In this document: in pieces, positions 22,291 through 33,038 of the stretch
How the letters are laid out: each line of letters starts with the position of its first letter
Numbering within the stretch: the first letter of the stretch is position 1
NCBI GenBank assembly: GCA_018398585.1
Contig: JAGTTD010000016.1
Span: forward strand, 27,947,212 to 28,011,211
DNA from: Simmondsia chinensis
Taxonomy: Eukaryota; Streptophyta; Magnoliopsida; Caryophyllales; Simmondsiaceae
Direction of reading: 5' to 3'
Length of the DNA stretch: 64,000 nucleotides
Notes under the pieces: model-generated
Database searches by the model: none
Seen by the model: the letters and a program-made list of their open reading frames with translations, nothing else
Told to the model about the DNA's origin: nothing
Position numbers and translations under genes: made by a program

Positions 22291-22560
22291 TCTTTGAACC
22301 TTCAATCATCAGTTTAAACTTGCAGGACACAATTGGTTCCTCAACTTGGTATCCGAGCTTTACTAACCAACGGGTCTCGAATTCCAATCCCAACAATCCC
22401 CACCTAGATATTAACGTATTTCAAGCACAAAACATGGGTATGCTTGTCATCCACGTTTCAAACCCAATCGGCATTTCTATGATGGAGCATATTAGAGTAC
22501 AAAACAATTCTTTAACATTTAACCATCAGTTTAAACTTTTGAACAGTTAGTTCTTTTACG
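22291..22560. repeat. Unclassified repeat ('gagtacaaaacaattc' type)
   Basis: Contains the phrase GAGTACAAAACAATTCTTTA followed by ACCATCAGTTTAAACTTTTG. A related GAGTATAAAACAATTCCCGA with TTTAAACTTTTGAAATAGTT occurs near 58733-58800. This is a common plant repeat style; the open frame across it is not recognised as a protein. Confidence 0.45.
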
Positions 22561-22628
22561 CTTTTATTCCTATTTGCTTCCCTAGTTCTTGTTTGTAAAG
22601 CTACCTTTTCTTTTTTGCAGCTTAAGCT

Positions 22629-22758
22629 TACAACAACAATTACATCAAATCTAGTGCCTCAAGGACTCCTACCAATGCAGGGTCTAAAAGGTGAGATATA
22701 TGCAGCCTTACTCTTTCAGGTGTTATCCTAAAAGAAAGGTTGTGTCCAAGCGACTTAA
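22629..22758 (-). mobile_element. SINE tail fragment
   Basis: Plus strand shows ACAACAACAATTACATC, AGTGCCTCAAGGACTCC, GCAGGGTCT, ATATGCAGCCTTACTC and GGTGTTATCCTAAAAG: a minus-strand SINE 3' domain, diverged. Confidence 0.75.
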
Positions 22759-22970
22759 GATTGTAATTAAAATTAATTAAAAAAAAATAGTTCTAAAATA
22801 TCAGAATATTAAAATAAACTCATGAATTTTGCCTTTTTGTTGAACGAAAAGTCATTAAAAAATAAAAAATAAAAAAATTAAAGGGGTGAGACATGAGTAA
22901 TGGGGGCATGATCCTGACCATGTTGTGTAAAATAAATCACTTTGCAATTGTCATTTTCCCTCTTTTTATT

Positions 22971-23780
22971 GAGTCGGTTTCCAAAATAATGCTAAAAACT
23001 AAAAAAATACAAAAAATAATGTCAAAAAAAAAATATTTTCAAATCTACTGTTAAACCGCGTTTACTAAACGCGGCTTTGATAAACCGCGTCCAAAAATAG
23101 CGTTTAATATTAGCATAAACCGCGTCTTAAAGACGCGGTTATACATATTAAACCGCGTCTTAAAGACGCGGTTAAATTAAGTAAACCGGGTCATAAAGAC
23201 GCGGTTTATGCTAAATAAAAACGCGTCTTAAGGACGCGGTTTTATGTTGTTATAACCGCGTCTTTATGACCCGGTTTACAAGGTTTACCTAATTCACGCA
23301 TGTTCTATCTGCTGCTTTCACCATCTCTCTGCCTCTTTCTCGTTAACCCACCACCAGTCACGTCGTTCGCCTTCTCCTTTCTTTTGCTTATACACTGGAG
23401 ATCTTTCAAGTACTATTATTGGAGTTATTTGACCTCCACTTATGATGTTGGAGCTTCGTTAAGAGAGATATGGGATCAATATCATAATCATCATAAATTG
23501 CGGCATAATAAAAACTATAAACGAACAAAAAATTGGAGAATTGCGGCATAATGGTAAGTATAAGTGAAAAAAAAGGGGCTTTTGGATTACTGACATTAAA
23601 CCGCATTTTGTAAACGCGGTTTTCAGTGGTATAAACCGTAATATTTTATCCAGTTTTATTGAAATTTAAACGCGTTTAGTAAACGCGGTTCAACAGTAGA
23701 TTTGGAAATATTTTTTTTCAGCATTATTTTTTGTATTTTTTTATTTTTTTATTTTTTAGCATTATTTTGGGAACCGACTC
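22971..23780. mobile_element. Non-autonomous Mutator-like element with palindromic CGCG array
   Basis: Perfect 9-bp repeat CTTTTTATT at 22962-22970 and 23781-23789, the length typical of Mutator-like elements. Terminal inverted repeats of about 110 bp start GAGTCGGTTTCCAAAATAAT on the left and complement GGAACCGACTC on the right. Inside, 23045-23285 and 23595-23695 hold repeated near-palindromes of the form AACCGCGTCTTAAAGACGCG. The middle (23300-23560) is less repetitive and might be captured host sequence. No transposase. Confidence 0.85.
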
Positions 23781-23829
23781 CTTTTTATTCTATTTTACCC
23801 TTTTTATCCCCTCCTTTTGTCTTTTAGAA

Positions 23830-24365
23830 CTACAATTTTTACTAAAAATCACCTAAATTTTAGGTATAATTTTAAAAATTAACTATATTTTCTAATTTTT
23901 TTAATATCGCACCTCAATGTGATAACCACCCGGAAGGGGAAAGGCTGCATACACCTACCCCTTCATACCCTGCGTATGCGGGAGCCTTTTGAGGCACTGA
24001 GATTGTTGTTGTTGTACATCTTAATGTAATCACGTTGACATCCATTAGTTTTTGTTGATGTGACATTTGAAAAAATATTTTAAAATATATAAGTTATTTT
24101 TCTTGCAAATTTTTAAGATAATTAAATTATTTTTAAAAATGTTTTAAATTTCAAAATTTTATTTTAAATGTAAATTTCTATTTTTTTAATTACCGTGTCT
24201 TTTTTTAGAAATGATAGGTCATCAAAAACTAACGAATATTAATGGCGTTATATTGACGTTTGACATTGAAAAATTTTAAAAAGTTTAAGAATGACATCAA
24301 AAAATTAGAAACTCTGTGTGGTTTTTTAAAACTGCACAATTTTGGTTGTTTTCAATTAAAAAAAC
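23830..24365. repeat. Foldback MITE 'aaaatcacctaaattttagg', carrying a SINE
   Basis: Left arm AAAAATCACCTAAATTTTAG and TTTTTTAATATCGCACC. The right arm is inverted (TGACATTGAAAAATTTTAAA, AACTGCACAATTTTGGTTG). Family members lie at 38370-38790 and 41085-41585. A SINE fragment interrupts this copy at 23928-24015. Confidence 0.65.
23928..24015 (+). mobile_element. SINE tail fragment with (TTG)n end
   Basis: Shows CCCGGAAGGGGAAAGGCTGC, ATACACCTACCCC, GCGGGAGCCTTTTGAGGCAC and TTGTTGTTG. It is inserted in a MITE. The flanks acctcaatgtgat and atcttaatgtaat may be a decayed target duplication. Confidence 0.8.
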
Positions 24366-24867
24366 CTTATGAATAAGATTAGTTCTGTATATGGGTGAAC
24401 ATCAATTTAAAAAACTGATTAGATTGAGTATTGAATCAGTTCTAACTAAAGATCGAATAAATTTGAGGATATTTGACCTAGAAATAAAAGTGCTTTTCAA
24501 ATAGAAGTAAAAATAGAAATATGGTGCTTCTTTTTTAAAATAGAAATGCAAAAACCAAAACCTTTTCAGACAAGGTGACCTATTAACTTTACAAATGAAA
24601 CAAAAAACTCACAAATTATGTAAACGTGCGACCTTTTATGAGCATTCAATTCAGTTTCGCACCAATTCGCTCCTCAAAGTCGGCATTTGTGGGTGAATCC
24701 CACGCACGCAATTGTATCCAAACTTGTTTCGAAAATCAGTATTTTATGTTAGTCTCGCCTTCAGAATTTTTTCTGTTCGAAAAATAGAAATTGGCATTTG
24801 TCAAGGATCGATCTACTCTTAAAATTAAGAACTAGACCAGTATAATCCATTTATACCAATCTCTTTC
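24366..24867. other. Intergenic, nothing recognised
   Basis: AT-rich sequence with no gene or bounded repeat seen. Confidence 0.4.
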
Positions 24868-24887
24868 AAAATTACATCTTCTCACTA

Positions 24888-24961
24888 TAACAACAATAAC
24901 AATAACTGTCCCAGTGCCACAGGGGCTCTCGCACGAAGTAGGGTCTGCGATGGATGTACAA
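24888..24961 (-). mobile_element. 5'-truncated SINE tail with 20-bp target duplication
   Basis: Only the last 74 bp of the SINE 3' end is present (plus strand AACAACAATAACAATAAC, AGTGCCACAGGGGCTCTCGC, GGGTCTGCGATGGATG). The exact 20-bp repeat AAAATTACATCTTCTCACTA flanks it at 24868-24887 and 24962-24981, so this insertion looks recent. Confidence 0.88.
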
Positions 24962-25101
24962 AAAATTACATCTTCTCACTACTTACCAAAAAAAAAAGGT
25001 AATTATTTATTCAACCCTAACAATTAATAATTTAATAAAAACGTGCTTAGTGGTGTAAATATCTATAGAAAAATAAAAATAAAAATGGACTCACTATATT
25101 A

Positions 25102-25125
25102 ATATATATATATATATATATATAA
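25102..25125. repeat. (AT)n microsatellite
   Basis: Uninterrupted AT dinucleotide run. Confidence 0.9.
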
Positions 25126-25282
25126 TAAAATAAAAATAGGGGGGGAGTGCAAGTTGCTGTGAAACAGTTTATGCCAGCAGGCTGACTAAGCAATGACTCC
25201 ACTCTTTTTTGGATTTTCTCCTTTTGTTTTAAAAAATAATAATCTCAACATATTTTGAAAAAGAATTAAAATATATTATGGG

Positions 25283-25515
25283 TACCCACATACAAGCACT
25301 CGATCTAATTAGAACTCCGAAGTTAAACGTGCTTGGGTGAGAGTAATACTGAGATGGGTGGCTTCCTGGGAAGTCCTCGTGCACCCCTCAAGTCGAGGGT
25401 TCTCGAAAACCACCTACCTTCAGGGAAGCACCCTGAAGGGGAAGGCTGTGTACATCCACCCCCGACCTTGCTTAGGCATGAACCTTGGGGGCACTGGGAA
25501 TGTTGCTTTTACTAG
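25283..25515 (+). mobile_element. 5S-rRNA-headed SINE, copy 3
   Basis: The head reads AGAACTCCGAAGTTAAACGT, GCTTGGGTGAGAGTAATACT, GATGGGTGGCTTCCTGGGAA, GTCCTCGTGCACCCC, a mutated 5S with A and C boxes still visible. The body reads CTTCAGGGAAGCACCCTGAA, AAGGCTGTGTACATCCACCC, then GGGGGCACTGGGAATGTTGC. The left edge is approximate because the first part of the head is diverged. Confidence 0.85.
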
Positions 25516-25709
25516 GCGAGATAGAGGGCTGGCAAGTTGGGACATGACAGGGAAAAATGAGTTTAACTAATAGGTCTTATTATTTATCTTTTATTTATCC
25601 ATTTTAATTTTTTTAGTCTTTTATTTTAGATAATTTCTATTTTAAATTTTAGTCTTTTATTTTAGGTGAAATAACTTCTCTATTTAAAGAAGGGGAAGAC
25701 TAGGGTTTT

Positions 25710-25838
25710 TCTCAGGTTGGGGGTCCTCGGAAACAGTCTCTCTTTAGGTTGACACCCTGAAAGGGGAAGGTTGCGTACATCAACCCCCCCAGACCCCGCT
25801 TTTGCGGGAGCCTTTGAGACACTGAGATTGTTGTTGTT
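25710..25838 (+). mobile_element. Headless SINE with (TTG)n tail, cleanly bounded
   Basis: GGAAGACTAGGGTTTT at 25694-25709 and 25839-25854 is an exact 16-bp target duplication. The inserted sequence starts TCTCAGGTTGGGGGTCCTCG, exactly where the 5S head ends in related copies. It continues through GGAAACAGTCTCTCTTTAGG, AAGGTTGCGTACATC, CCCAGACCCCGC and GCGGGAGCC to TTGTTGTTG. No pol III head is present. Confidence 0.88.
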
Positions 25839-25954
25839 GGAAGACTAGGGTTTTCAATCATTCAATTTCTTAGACTTTTAATTTTTTCTATGTGTTTTCC
25901 TCTATTTTCGAGGTGTGAGAGTTGAGTTAAACAATGTTTCCTTTGTTTTCTTAA

Positions 25955-27207
25955 GGCTCTATTTGGACTGTGGAAAATGTTGATAAAGAAAAAAAAATTT
26001 GGAGGAAAGTGATTTTCCCATGTTTGAAATACATGAAAACTACGGAGGAAAAAAAATTCAAGGAAAAATTTTCAAAGTTTATAATAGAATTTGAGGAAAT
26101 TGATTTTTCTCTTGGATAGGCCCGAACCATGTTAACCTTTTATGTATTAGATTTGATCTCAATTGTTTAATTAACAAAATCTGCTTTTTTTGTTACCTAA
26201 GTCCACTAAACATGTATATCCAGTGTAGTCAAAAAGCATAAACCGAATAAAATATTTATTATTTAAAATACCCTATTAATAAAATATTTAAATTCGAGAT
26301 ACCTGAATGTAATAATTTTTTGAGAAAATTTGGTTAAGGTACATTGAGACTTGATACATATTTTTTAGGTACCTTGAGATTTAGAAATATTTTTGATATA
26401 CCTTTAACTTTGTGAACATTTTTAGCTACCCTACGTATAACTTTATTGGAGTTCCATTTTTTTTATGATGACATGCACTTAAAAAAATAGAAAATTATCA
26501 CTTCTATGCCCCGAGATTTGAACATCTGTCACTTAGATACGCTGACGTTTTAATACATACAATGGGGTACCTTAAGTTTTAAACAATTTATCACTTAATT
26601 ACTTTGAAGTTTTAAAATTTTATCAACCAGATACATTTTTTGTTAAAATTCGATAGATTTTCATTACAAAATGCTAAAATTGAATATTTGACAATCTATT
26701 AGTATCTTCACCAGAATTTGATATTTTTTGTCCCAAATTGCATAAAAGACATTGTGGCAATATTCAGGTAATTCATATCAACATCGGTGAATATTTTATC
26801 ACAATCACTGAATTTATAATGAAAATATTGGCATGACACATAAACTATTTTGATTATGTATTATGTCAATATTTCTTGTATACAGTTGGTTAGATTCTTA
26901 CAAAATTTCTGGTATATAGTGATAATTAAACTCAGGGTGCAGTAAATAATAAATTCCTAACGGAACAACCATCAAGATCGGTGACCAAAAAATCACACAG
27001 CTTAGCCGATATAAAGAGAACATAATAAGTTCTTCTACCAATCAAACAAAGGAAAAAAATTGATGTTGAACGCATGTTTTTTGTTCCTTGTTTTTCCTTC
27101 ACTTCTAACCAACAGGAAAAAAATCGTTTTCATTTATTTTCTTTTTCATCAACTTTTTTTCTCGCATTTTTCTTTCTTTCAGATTTTTCTTAATTCCAAA
27201 TAGAGCC
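25955..27207. mobile_element. PIF/Harbinger-type (Tourist-like) element
   Basis: Perfect 13-bp terminal inverted repeats (GGCTCTATTTGGA at left, TCCAAATAGAGCC at right) inside a TAA/TAA duplication (25952-25954, 27208-27210), the signature of PIF/Harbinger elements. Ends are rich in GGAAAA words. The interior (about 26230-26960) resembles the AT-rich repeats at 33290, 37545 and 41645. No transposase ORF. Confidence 0.8.
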
Positions 27208-27210
27208 TAA

Positions 27211-27970
27211 TTGTTTTAACAATAAGAACCCGAAGAAAAGCTGTGAACCTTCTGTTTTCCTAAATTTTTATATTCGCGCTGCATTATAAATAGAAAAAAA
27301 TAACATATTTTGGTGCTTCATAATATGTTATTTTTCTCGTATGTATAATAAACACTATATTTTTCTTTTTCTAAAATACATATGCTCTCGAGGTATTTTA
27401 TCCGATCTTAATTTTCTTTTTCTTTTTTTTTGGTTAAGCATTAGCATATTGTTAGAAGTCTCTCTTTTTTTTTTTAAATAAGTAGCGAGAGAATCCGTGA
27501 TATAAAAATTGACATCTCACAAAAGGAGACCAACAAAAGGAAAAATTACATTTCCTTTAATGGAGGGAAAACATTTTTCTGTGCACAACTCTTAAACTCG
27601 AGCACTTGGTCAAGCTTGAAACTCATATAAATTTCTAAAATGAATTACTTTCTTTAGTTGGAAAAATATTTTTTTAAAAGAAATAATATTTTTAGTTAAA
27701 AATATGTTATACAGAAAAAATATTTTTTTCTCTCTCTTGCCCATAATATATTATACATGATGTCACGTGCCTTAAAATATTTGGAATATTATTTTTTTTA
27801 ATATAGATAGAATTATTTTTCTACGCAAAAAATTAAATTTCATGATATATCTTATCAAAATATTAGAAAACAAGTTTATGATATGAATGAAGTTTAATGC
27901 CTGGTGACCTTTTAGATTTAAATATTTCAATTGGCGAATTTATTTTTATTGTGTTGTGTCTCAAATTTCT
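27211..27970. other. AT-rich intergenic stretch
   Basis: No gene or bounded element recognised. Confidence 0.4.
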
Positions 27971-27974
27971 TTGT

Positions 27975-28330
27975 CGAGATTTTAAGTAAATGTTTGTGGT
28001 GGGTTTGTTTTTTGCTGGCTGCTATATATAAGTTTCATGTCGGGCTTTTGCTCAATTCAGAGAGAGAAAACACAGAGAACAGATAGAGGGGGAGTGCGTA
28101 AAAAATCTTGCAATACTCCATTTTCTATCCAGTGAAGTTTTCTACCTCCGTCTATAGTTTTTTCCTCTCTTTGAGGGTTTTTCGCATAAACATTAATGCC
28201 TTTGTTTTTCTTTCTCCCTTTTCTTCATAATTTTTTAGATTTTATTTTGGTATCTAAATCGAACCCAGATCTTAGGGTATTTCGCCCAACACTCTTTATA
28301 TAAGTGAGGATTTCCCAAAAAAAAAAAAAA
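27975..28330 (+). mobile_element. Possible degraded LTR fragment
   Basis: CTGCTATATATAAGTTTC is a TATA-like promoter. It is followed by an AGAGAGAAAACACAGAGA leader, CTACCTCCGTCTATAG and GAGGGTTTTTCGCATAAA. A parallel order (CTCCGCCCGTAG, then GGGGTTTCCACGTAAATT) occurs in the LTR-like sequence near 31160-31230. No internal region attached. Confidence 0.4.
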
Positions 28331-28491
28331 AGAGTTTCTATTTTTCATTTGTTTTGGATTTTATTTGATTTTGATTATCTTTGATCCCGTACCCTTTTAT
28401 GTATAGTCCTTTTGGAGTTGTACCATAATTATTAAGAAAAACTATTAGAAAATGACTTACAATCAATTAACAGTCTTTCATAAATCAATGT

Positions 28492-28548
28492 CTCGTTTGT
28501 ACCTTTTGTCTGTTTTATACTGCGACTTTGTCGCTAATTATCGAAAAA
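28492..28548 (+). mobile_element. 57-bp LINE 3' end insertion
   Basis: Only the last 57 bp of the LINE family described at 18463-21063 and 21255-21667 (CTCGTTTGTACC ... GCGACTTTGTCGCTAATTAT, then CGAAAAA). CATAAATCAATGT flanks it exactly at 28479-28491 and 28549-28561. Confidence 0.85.
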
Positions 28549-28751
28549 CATAAATCAATGTTTTTCAATATATATATTGAATATATAAGTGGGTAAAAAA
28601 TAAATGTATACATGGAATTAATCGATCCAAAAAGTAAAACTCAAAGAACCATAAATCAAAAGCCATAGCCTATATATGTTTGTGTCATGATCAAACCTAC
28701 GCAAAGTTGCGCCTAGCTTTGAAACATGATTCGAGATTGAGGTAACTTATT

Positions 28752-29034
28752 ACGGGTATGGAACTGTATGCGATGGCCTGGATTTGCTTCTTCTCTTGCT
28801 AAGATCCCTATTTGTGTTGGTTTTGCGCGTGTTGGTGTTTCTTGTCTCCGTGTTTTTTTTGGTCTTATGGTCGCAGTCTGATATGTTGTGTTTTATAGCG
28901 AGCGTTTCTGTTCCGATTTTCTTATTTTGTATTGGATGTTTTTGGTCCCCGTGTTGTTGCGGTAGGACTCTGGCCTCGCCTAGCAAGTGGCCAGCTTGTT
29001 TAGCGATTTTGTCGCAATTTATCAAAAAAAAAAA
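28752..29034 (+). mobile_element. LINE 3' UTR fragment with poly(A)
   Basis: G/T-rich sequence with GTTTTTGGTCCCCGTGTTG, GGCCTCGCCTAGCAAGTGGC and GCGATTTTGTCGCAATTTAT, then a run of 11 A. The same ordered words occur at 59547-59752 and, inverted, at 29234-29400. The left edge is approximate; no target duplication found. Confidence 0.75.
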
Positions 29035-29233
29035 CGTAGATGAATAAGTTCTCTAAGAGACCAAAACCCCCGCAACATCTCAAAATTCACACGTAAATAG
29101 GGAAATTCAAAATACTAGGAAGACAAAATAAGGAACGAGCTTTTCAATGGCCAGAAGATGATTTAACATCGAGAAGCTAAGAAGTTAACAGTTCGATCGG
29201 AACACCTTGTTCAACTCATTCAGCTGTTACATC

Positions 29234-29923
29234 TAGTAAGCGACAGAGTCGCAATACAAGACAGGCCACTCTACCAAAGCGAGGCCTAGGACGCCCGCAA
29301 GGAAACGGGGACCAAAAAAGGACCAGCACAAATACCAGACCATAACAAGAGAATAGGAATGCAAAAATGAAATACAAACAGGGCCAACATTTACTAAAAG
29401 ACTAAAAATTACCTAGTCTATCAATGCAAATCGCTCGATCATAATAGAATCGTCATCATCAAAGCTTAACCTGAGCTTCTTCCCATTATCCCATGGACGC
29501 TCCCCCGCATGAAGTTTCTTAGCCGTTGTAACCTTTTTGATCCTTTTTTTTTACTTCCTCTTTCTTCTTACATTACTCATAGACTAAGATAATCTCTTCG
29601 CACTGCTTCCGAGTGACATATCTTTAAGAAATTCCTGCAAGTCTCGCTTAACTTGCTCTTTTTCTCTTGCGGTTTAAAGCTCTACTGCCTCTTTTAAATA
29701 GGCCAACATCGGGATCTTGATGACCTGACCCCACTTTCCTTCTTCTCTCCCCAACCTTGCTAGACTCCTCCATAAACTGCACCAGAATCACTCTCAAGGA
29801 GTTTCCAACATCATGCGATTGGCTTTCTAAAGCAAGGGGCTCCAAACCAGACGGAAATTCAGGGCTCGAAGACACTGACTCAATATCACTTATAATATCT
29901 GGAGCTTGGTTACCTTGAGTAGA
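29234..29923 (-). mobile_element. 5'-truncated ORF1-only LINE copy with target duplication
   Basis: CAGCTGTTACATC at 29221-29233 and 29924-29936 is a 13-bp target duplication. On the minus strand the insert encodes the ORF1 acidic/basic tail (SSSPEFPSGLEPLALESQSH, RRRKVGSGHQDPDVG, RALNRKRK) and, after a frameshifted stretch, KLRLSFDDDDSIMIERFAL then TAG. The G/T-rich 3' UTR follows directly (GGTCCCCGTTTCC, CGACTCTGTCGC). There is no ORF2 between ORF1 and the 3' UTR. The poly(A) is lost or very short. Confidence 0.82.
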
Positions 29924-30085
29924 CAGCTGTTACATCCAATGAAAAGAATAGTTCAAGAGACAACTTAGGCCGCTAAAATTCTTTAATAATTGACAGTAAA
30001 ACAAAGTCATTGTTATGAAAGGATTAGTGATAGATATATGTCATTAGTAAGTTAATACATCATTATAGAAAGGAAAATGAACATG

Positions 30086-30288
30086 CAACAACAGCAATAG
30101 CAACATTTCCGGTGCCCCAAGAGTTCCCGTCTAAGTAGGGTCTGGGAGAGTGGATGTACGCAACCTTCCCCCTTGAGGGTGCTACCCTGAAGGGAGGCTG
30201 TTTCCGATAATCCCTAACATGTGGGGTGCAACACGAGGACTTTTCAGGAGGTCACCCATCCTAGTACAACTCTCGCCTAAACAAGCTC
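30086..30288 (-). mobile_element. 5S-headed SINE, copy 4 (5'-truncated in the head)
   Basis: On the minus strand it opens inside the 5S A box (TTGTTTAGGCGAGAG), continues TAGGATGGGTGACCTCCTGA and AAGTCCTCGTGTTGCACCCC, keeping the whole 5S 3' end. The SINE body follows, with a tail GTTGCTATTGCTGTTGTTGC intermediate between the two tail types. Flanks aaaatgaacatg (30074-30085) and aaaataaacatg (30289-30300) differ at one base. Confidence 0.87.
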
Positions 30289-30300
30289 AAAATAAACATG

Positions 30301-30870
30301 ACTAAAAAAGAAAAAAAAGGTCAAAAAATTCCATAATGGAAGGCTAATTTGCATCAGCTTGATGGAGAAATATACCAAATAATAATAATGTTGAAATTTG
30401 GTAAAAGAAATGAAATAACAATCCTATTGCTAGTGCTTGTCCATTCTTTTGTCACCTGATTTGCCATTTGTGTTGCCGACCATGTTTTGCATCACTATTT
30501 ACACCTATATATGTATAGCTTTTCTTTTTCGGTAATCGGTACAGTCGTGTAGTGTAAAGGGAAACAAAACGAAGAAGAACGAGCACATCATGGAAAAGGG
30601 TGATTGCTGTTGTACAAACCCGCTAACACTAAGATAGGTCAAAACACCCTAAGCACAAGATGAGTCCCACAAATTTATGCCCGTCAAAAAAGATCGAGGA
30701 CAGAGGACAAAGCACGACAAGAAGGCATATGAGCAAGGCTCACTCGTACTATCAGACTAATGTATCCGTTAATATGTTTTGGTGAAAATTGGTCAGCTTC
30801 TAATAAAAATTCACTTTGATCCCAATGTAGGTGAAAAAATTGTCAAACCTTGGAGTATCTCATTTGTATA
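30301..30870. other. Intergenic, nothing recognised
   Basis: No gene or bounded repeat identified. Confidence 0.4.
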
Positions 30871-30874
30871 TATT

Positions 30875-31780
30875 GTGTTAAGAATATGCCTCAAATTTAG
30901 TGTTTTACTATTGATGTTGTTGTCGTGAGCTTGCCGATCGATCGGGTGTTCCACCGATCTATTAGGCAAGCGTACTGGAGAGAAAAAATAGGCAAGCAGC
31001 AAAGGCAGGGTTGATCGATCGGGAGTCTATTTTTCACGCGGGTATATATATGTGACCCTAGGGTTCACATGTTCAGTATCCACTTAAAGAGAGTGCCGCC
31101 GTCATCCTTGAGACAGAGAGAGAGAGAAGTGAATTGTAATTCTTCTATTCTCAAATCAATAAAAGTCTCCATCTCCGCCCGTAGTTTTCTCTCATTTGGA
31201 TTGAAGAGGGGTTTCCACGTAAATTATTGTGTTTTTATTTTTGTTCTTTTTTATCTGTATTACTTCTCGTTTGGTCGTAGTATTTAATTCGAATTAAGTA
31301 CTTGGAATTCCGTATTTCCGCACATTGAAATGTAAAGATATATAAGTGATAGATGTTCACACCACAAGGTATTTAATATCGAATGTCTTGTGTAGAGCCT
31401 TATTTTATACAATAATGGTGATGTTTATGGTGCAGAGGATCGGGCTAATAAGCCCAACCTAAAGCGATTATGGATTGGCCAATGCTCATTGGTGATTTTT
31501 TAGGGGTCCTGGGGCATGGCCACTGGGAAAAAATTTTAGGGATTCTTTTCGGCTCAAGCGTTCATCTAAGGGTATTCTTGAGGCATCTAGGCTTTCCACA
31601 ATAGCTTTATATACTAGCCTCGGGAATATGAGGCTACAGTATGAGTGAAGAAGAATCTTTTGTTCGCTTTCTGAAAATAGTAAAAAATCTCTATAACTGA
31701 GTGGCACAATTCGTTGAACCATTGTCGTTGAATTTTTTGCTATTCTTTTGGTTTGTTGATAATTGGTATTAGATCATGGT
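30875..31780 (+). mobile_element. Degraded LTR and primer-binding site of a Copia-like element
   Basis: TGTTAAGAATATGCC (about 30877) could open an LTR. A TATA-like GGGTATATATATG (31040), a CAATAAAAGTCTCC signal region (31160) and GGGGTTTCCACGTAAATT follow. TTGGTATTAGATCATGG at about 31762-31778 resembles the primer-binding site complementary to initiator tRNA-Met (TGGTATCAGAGC). No gag or pol is recognisable, and a stretch near 31440-31740 may be a later insertion. Confidence 0.45.
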
Positions 31781-32334
31781 TAAATGGGTGGAGCAGGAGT
31801 GAGGCACGTATTTCAAGTATTAGAAGATGTAGATCGAGGACTTTATGGGAAGATAATTGAGCATTTTAGGGGGCGTTGTACATGCCGATCTAGCTAGAGA
31901 TGCTGATAATGAAAAAAATTACAACTAGGTAGTTGTACACCCTAGGTGGTACAACTATGTCTCGTAGAAAGTGTTTGCCCTTTAACACTAAATCTGAGCA
32001 TGTTGTCGTGTCCGAAATAGTGAAAGAGTTGGTTTGGCTATGAAATTTCTTAAAGGAATTGGATAAGAAAAGGGAGAGCATCGAGTCTCTATAGTGACAA
32101 TTAGAGTGCAATATCCTTTCCCGAATCCAACATTTCATTCCAAAACCGAGCACATTTTGAGAAGATATTTCTTTATTCACAATATTCTTAAAACAGGGAC
32201 AACTGAAGCTTAAGAAGATATGTGGATGTAAGAATGACAAACATGTTGACAAAAATAGTGACACTTGACAAACTAGAGTTGTATGCCATTTCAATGGGTC
32301 ATCGAGCTTGAAGGCTAATGCTTGAGTTGCAAAA
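31781..32334. other. Unrecognised sequence after the LTR-like block
   Basis: May be remnant internal sequence of the LTR element, but none of its open frames is recognised. An inverted pair AACTAGGTAGTTGTACACC and GGTGGTACAACTATG lies at 31921-31955. Confidence 0.35.
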
Positions 32335-32695
32335 ATGGTTATTTACGTCAAAGGTCCCTGTACTTTGCCTACTATGTCAATTTAATCCTTTTACTTTTAA
32401 TTGTGCCAATTTAGTCTCTGTATTATTCAAAATGTATCAATTTAGTTCTTAGAGAAAAGTTTATGTTAAGTTTTTAATAAAATTTTTAATAGTTCGGCTA
32501 CGAATTGGATTAAATTGAGTAAATGGATGAATTTATAATAAGTTACTTACATCTAACATAATTTTGCCGTTCAAGATTACGTCATTAACTTAACATGAAC
32601 TTGACCAAAGGACTAAATTGACACATTTTGAATTGTTCAGGGACTAATGTGACACAATTAAAGGTAAAAGGACCAAATTTACATAATGGTGCACA
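32335..32695. repeat. Foldback repeat 'gtcaatttagtcc' (MITE-like), complete
   Basis: Left arm: ACGTCAAAGGTCCCTGTAC, TATGTCAATTTAATCC, GTGCCAATTTAGTCTCTG, ATGTATCAATTTAGTTC. The right arm is the inverse order of complements (GGACTAAATTGACACATTTT, GGGACTAATGTGACAC, GGACCAAATTTACATAATG). Could form a hairpin of over 100 bp. Confidence 0.75.
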
Positions 32696-33038
32696 TGGAT
32701 GAATCAATCTCCAAGTGCTGAGTTATTGGACCTTCTATGTAAAACCGAGTTTTATATTTTGTTATAGGACGTCTATTAAGTGGGAGGATCGGGATAACAT
32801 GCCTTATCTGTTGCTCCCTGAAAAAAATAAAAAAAATTAAAACTTGTTTTGACGAGCGTCCATTTGATGGCATTTTTAAAGCGCCTAGAGTTTATAAGGA
32901 AGCAATTTGAGTGAAAAATCTCCGCAACTCTATAGACATAGGCGTAATTGCCCGATCCACGTAAGTATTGTGTGTTGTTTCTTCTTTTTATCATTATTTT
33001 GGTTCGTTTCTCTGACACTTTAGTGATAAATTCTCTAA

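Noticed and set aside
22287..22550. 87-codon open frame
   Set aside because: It spans a noncoding repeat phrase (GAGTACAAAACAATTC) found elsewhere, and the protein is unrecognisable.
31486..32294. Minus-strand open frames of 78 and 134 codons
   Set aside because: No domain, motif or splice context recognised. They lie within or next to a decayed LTR element.
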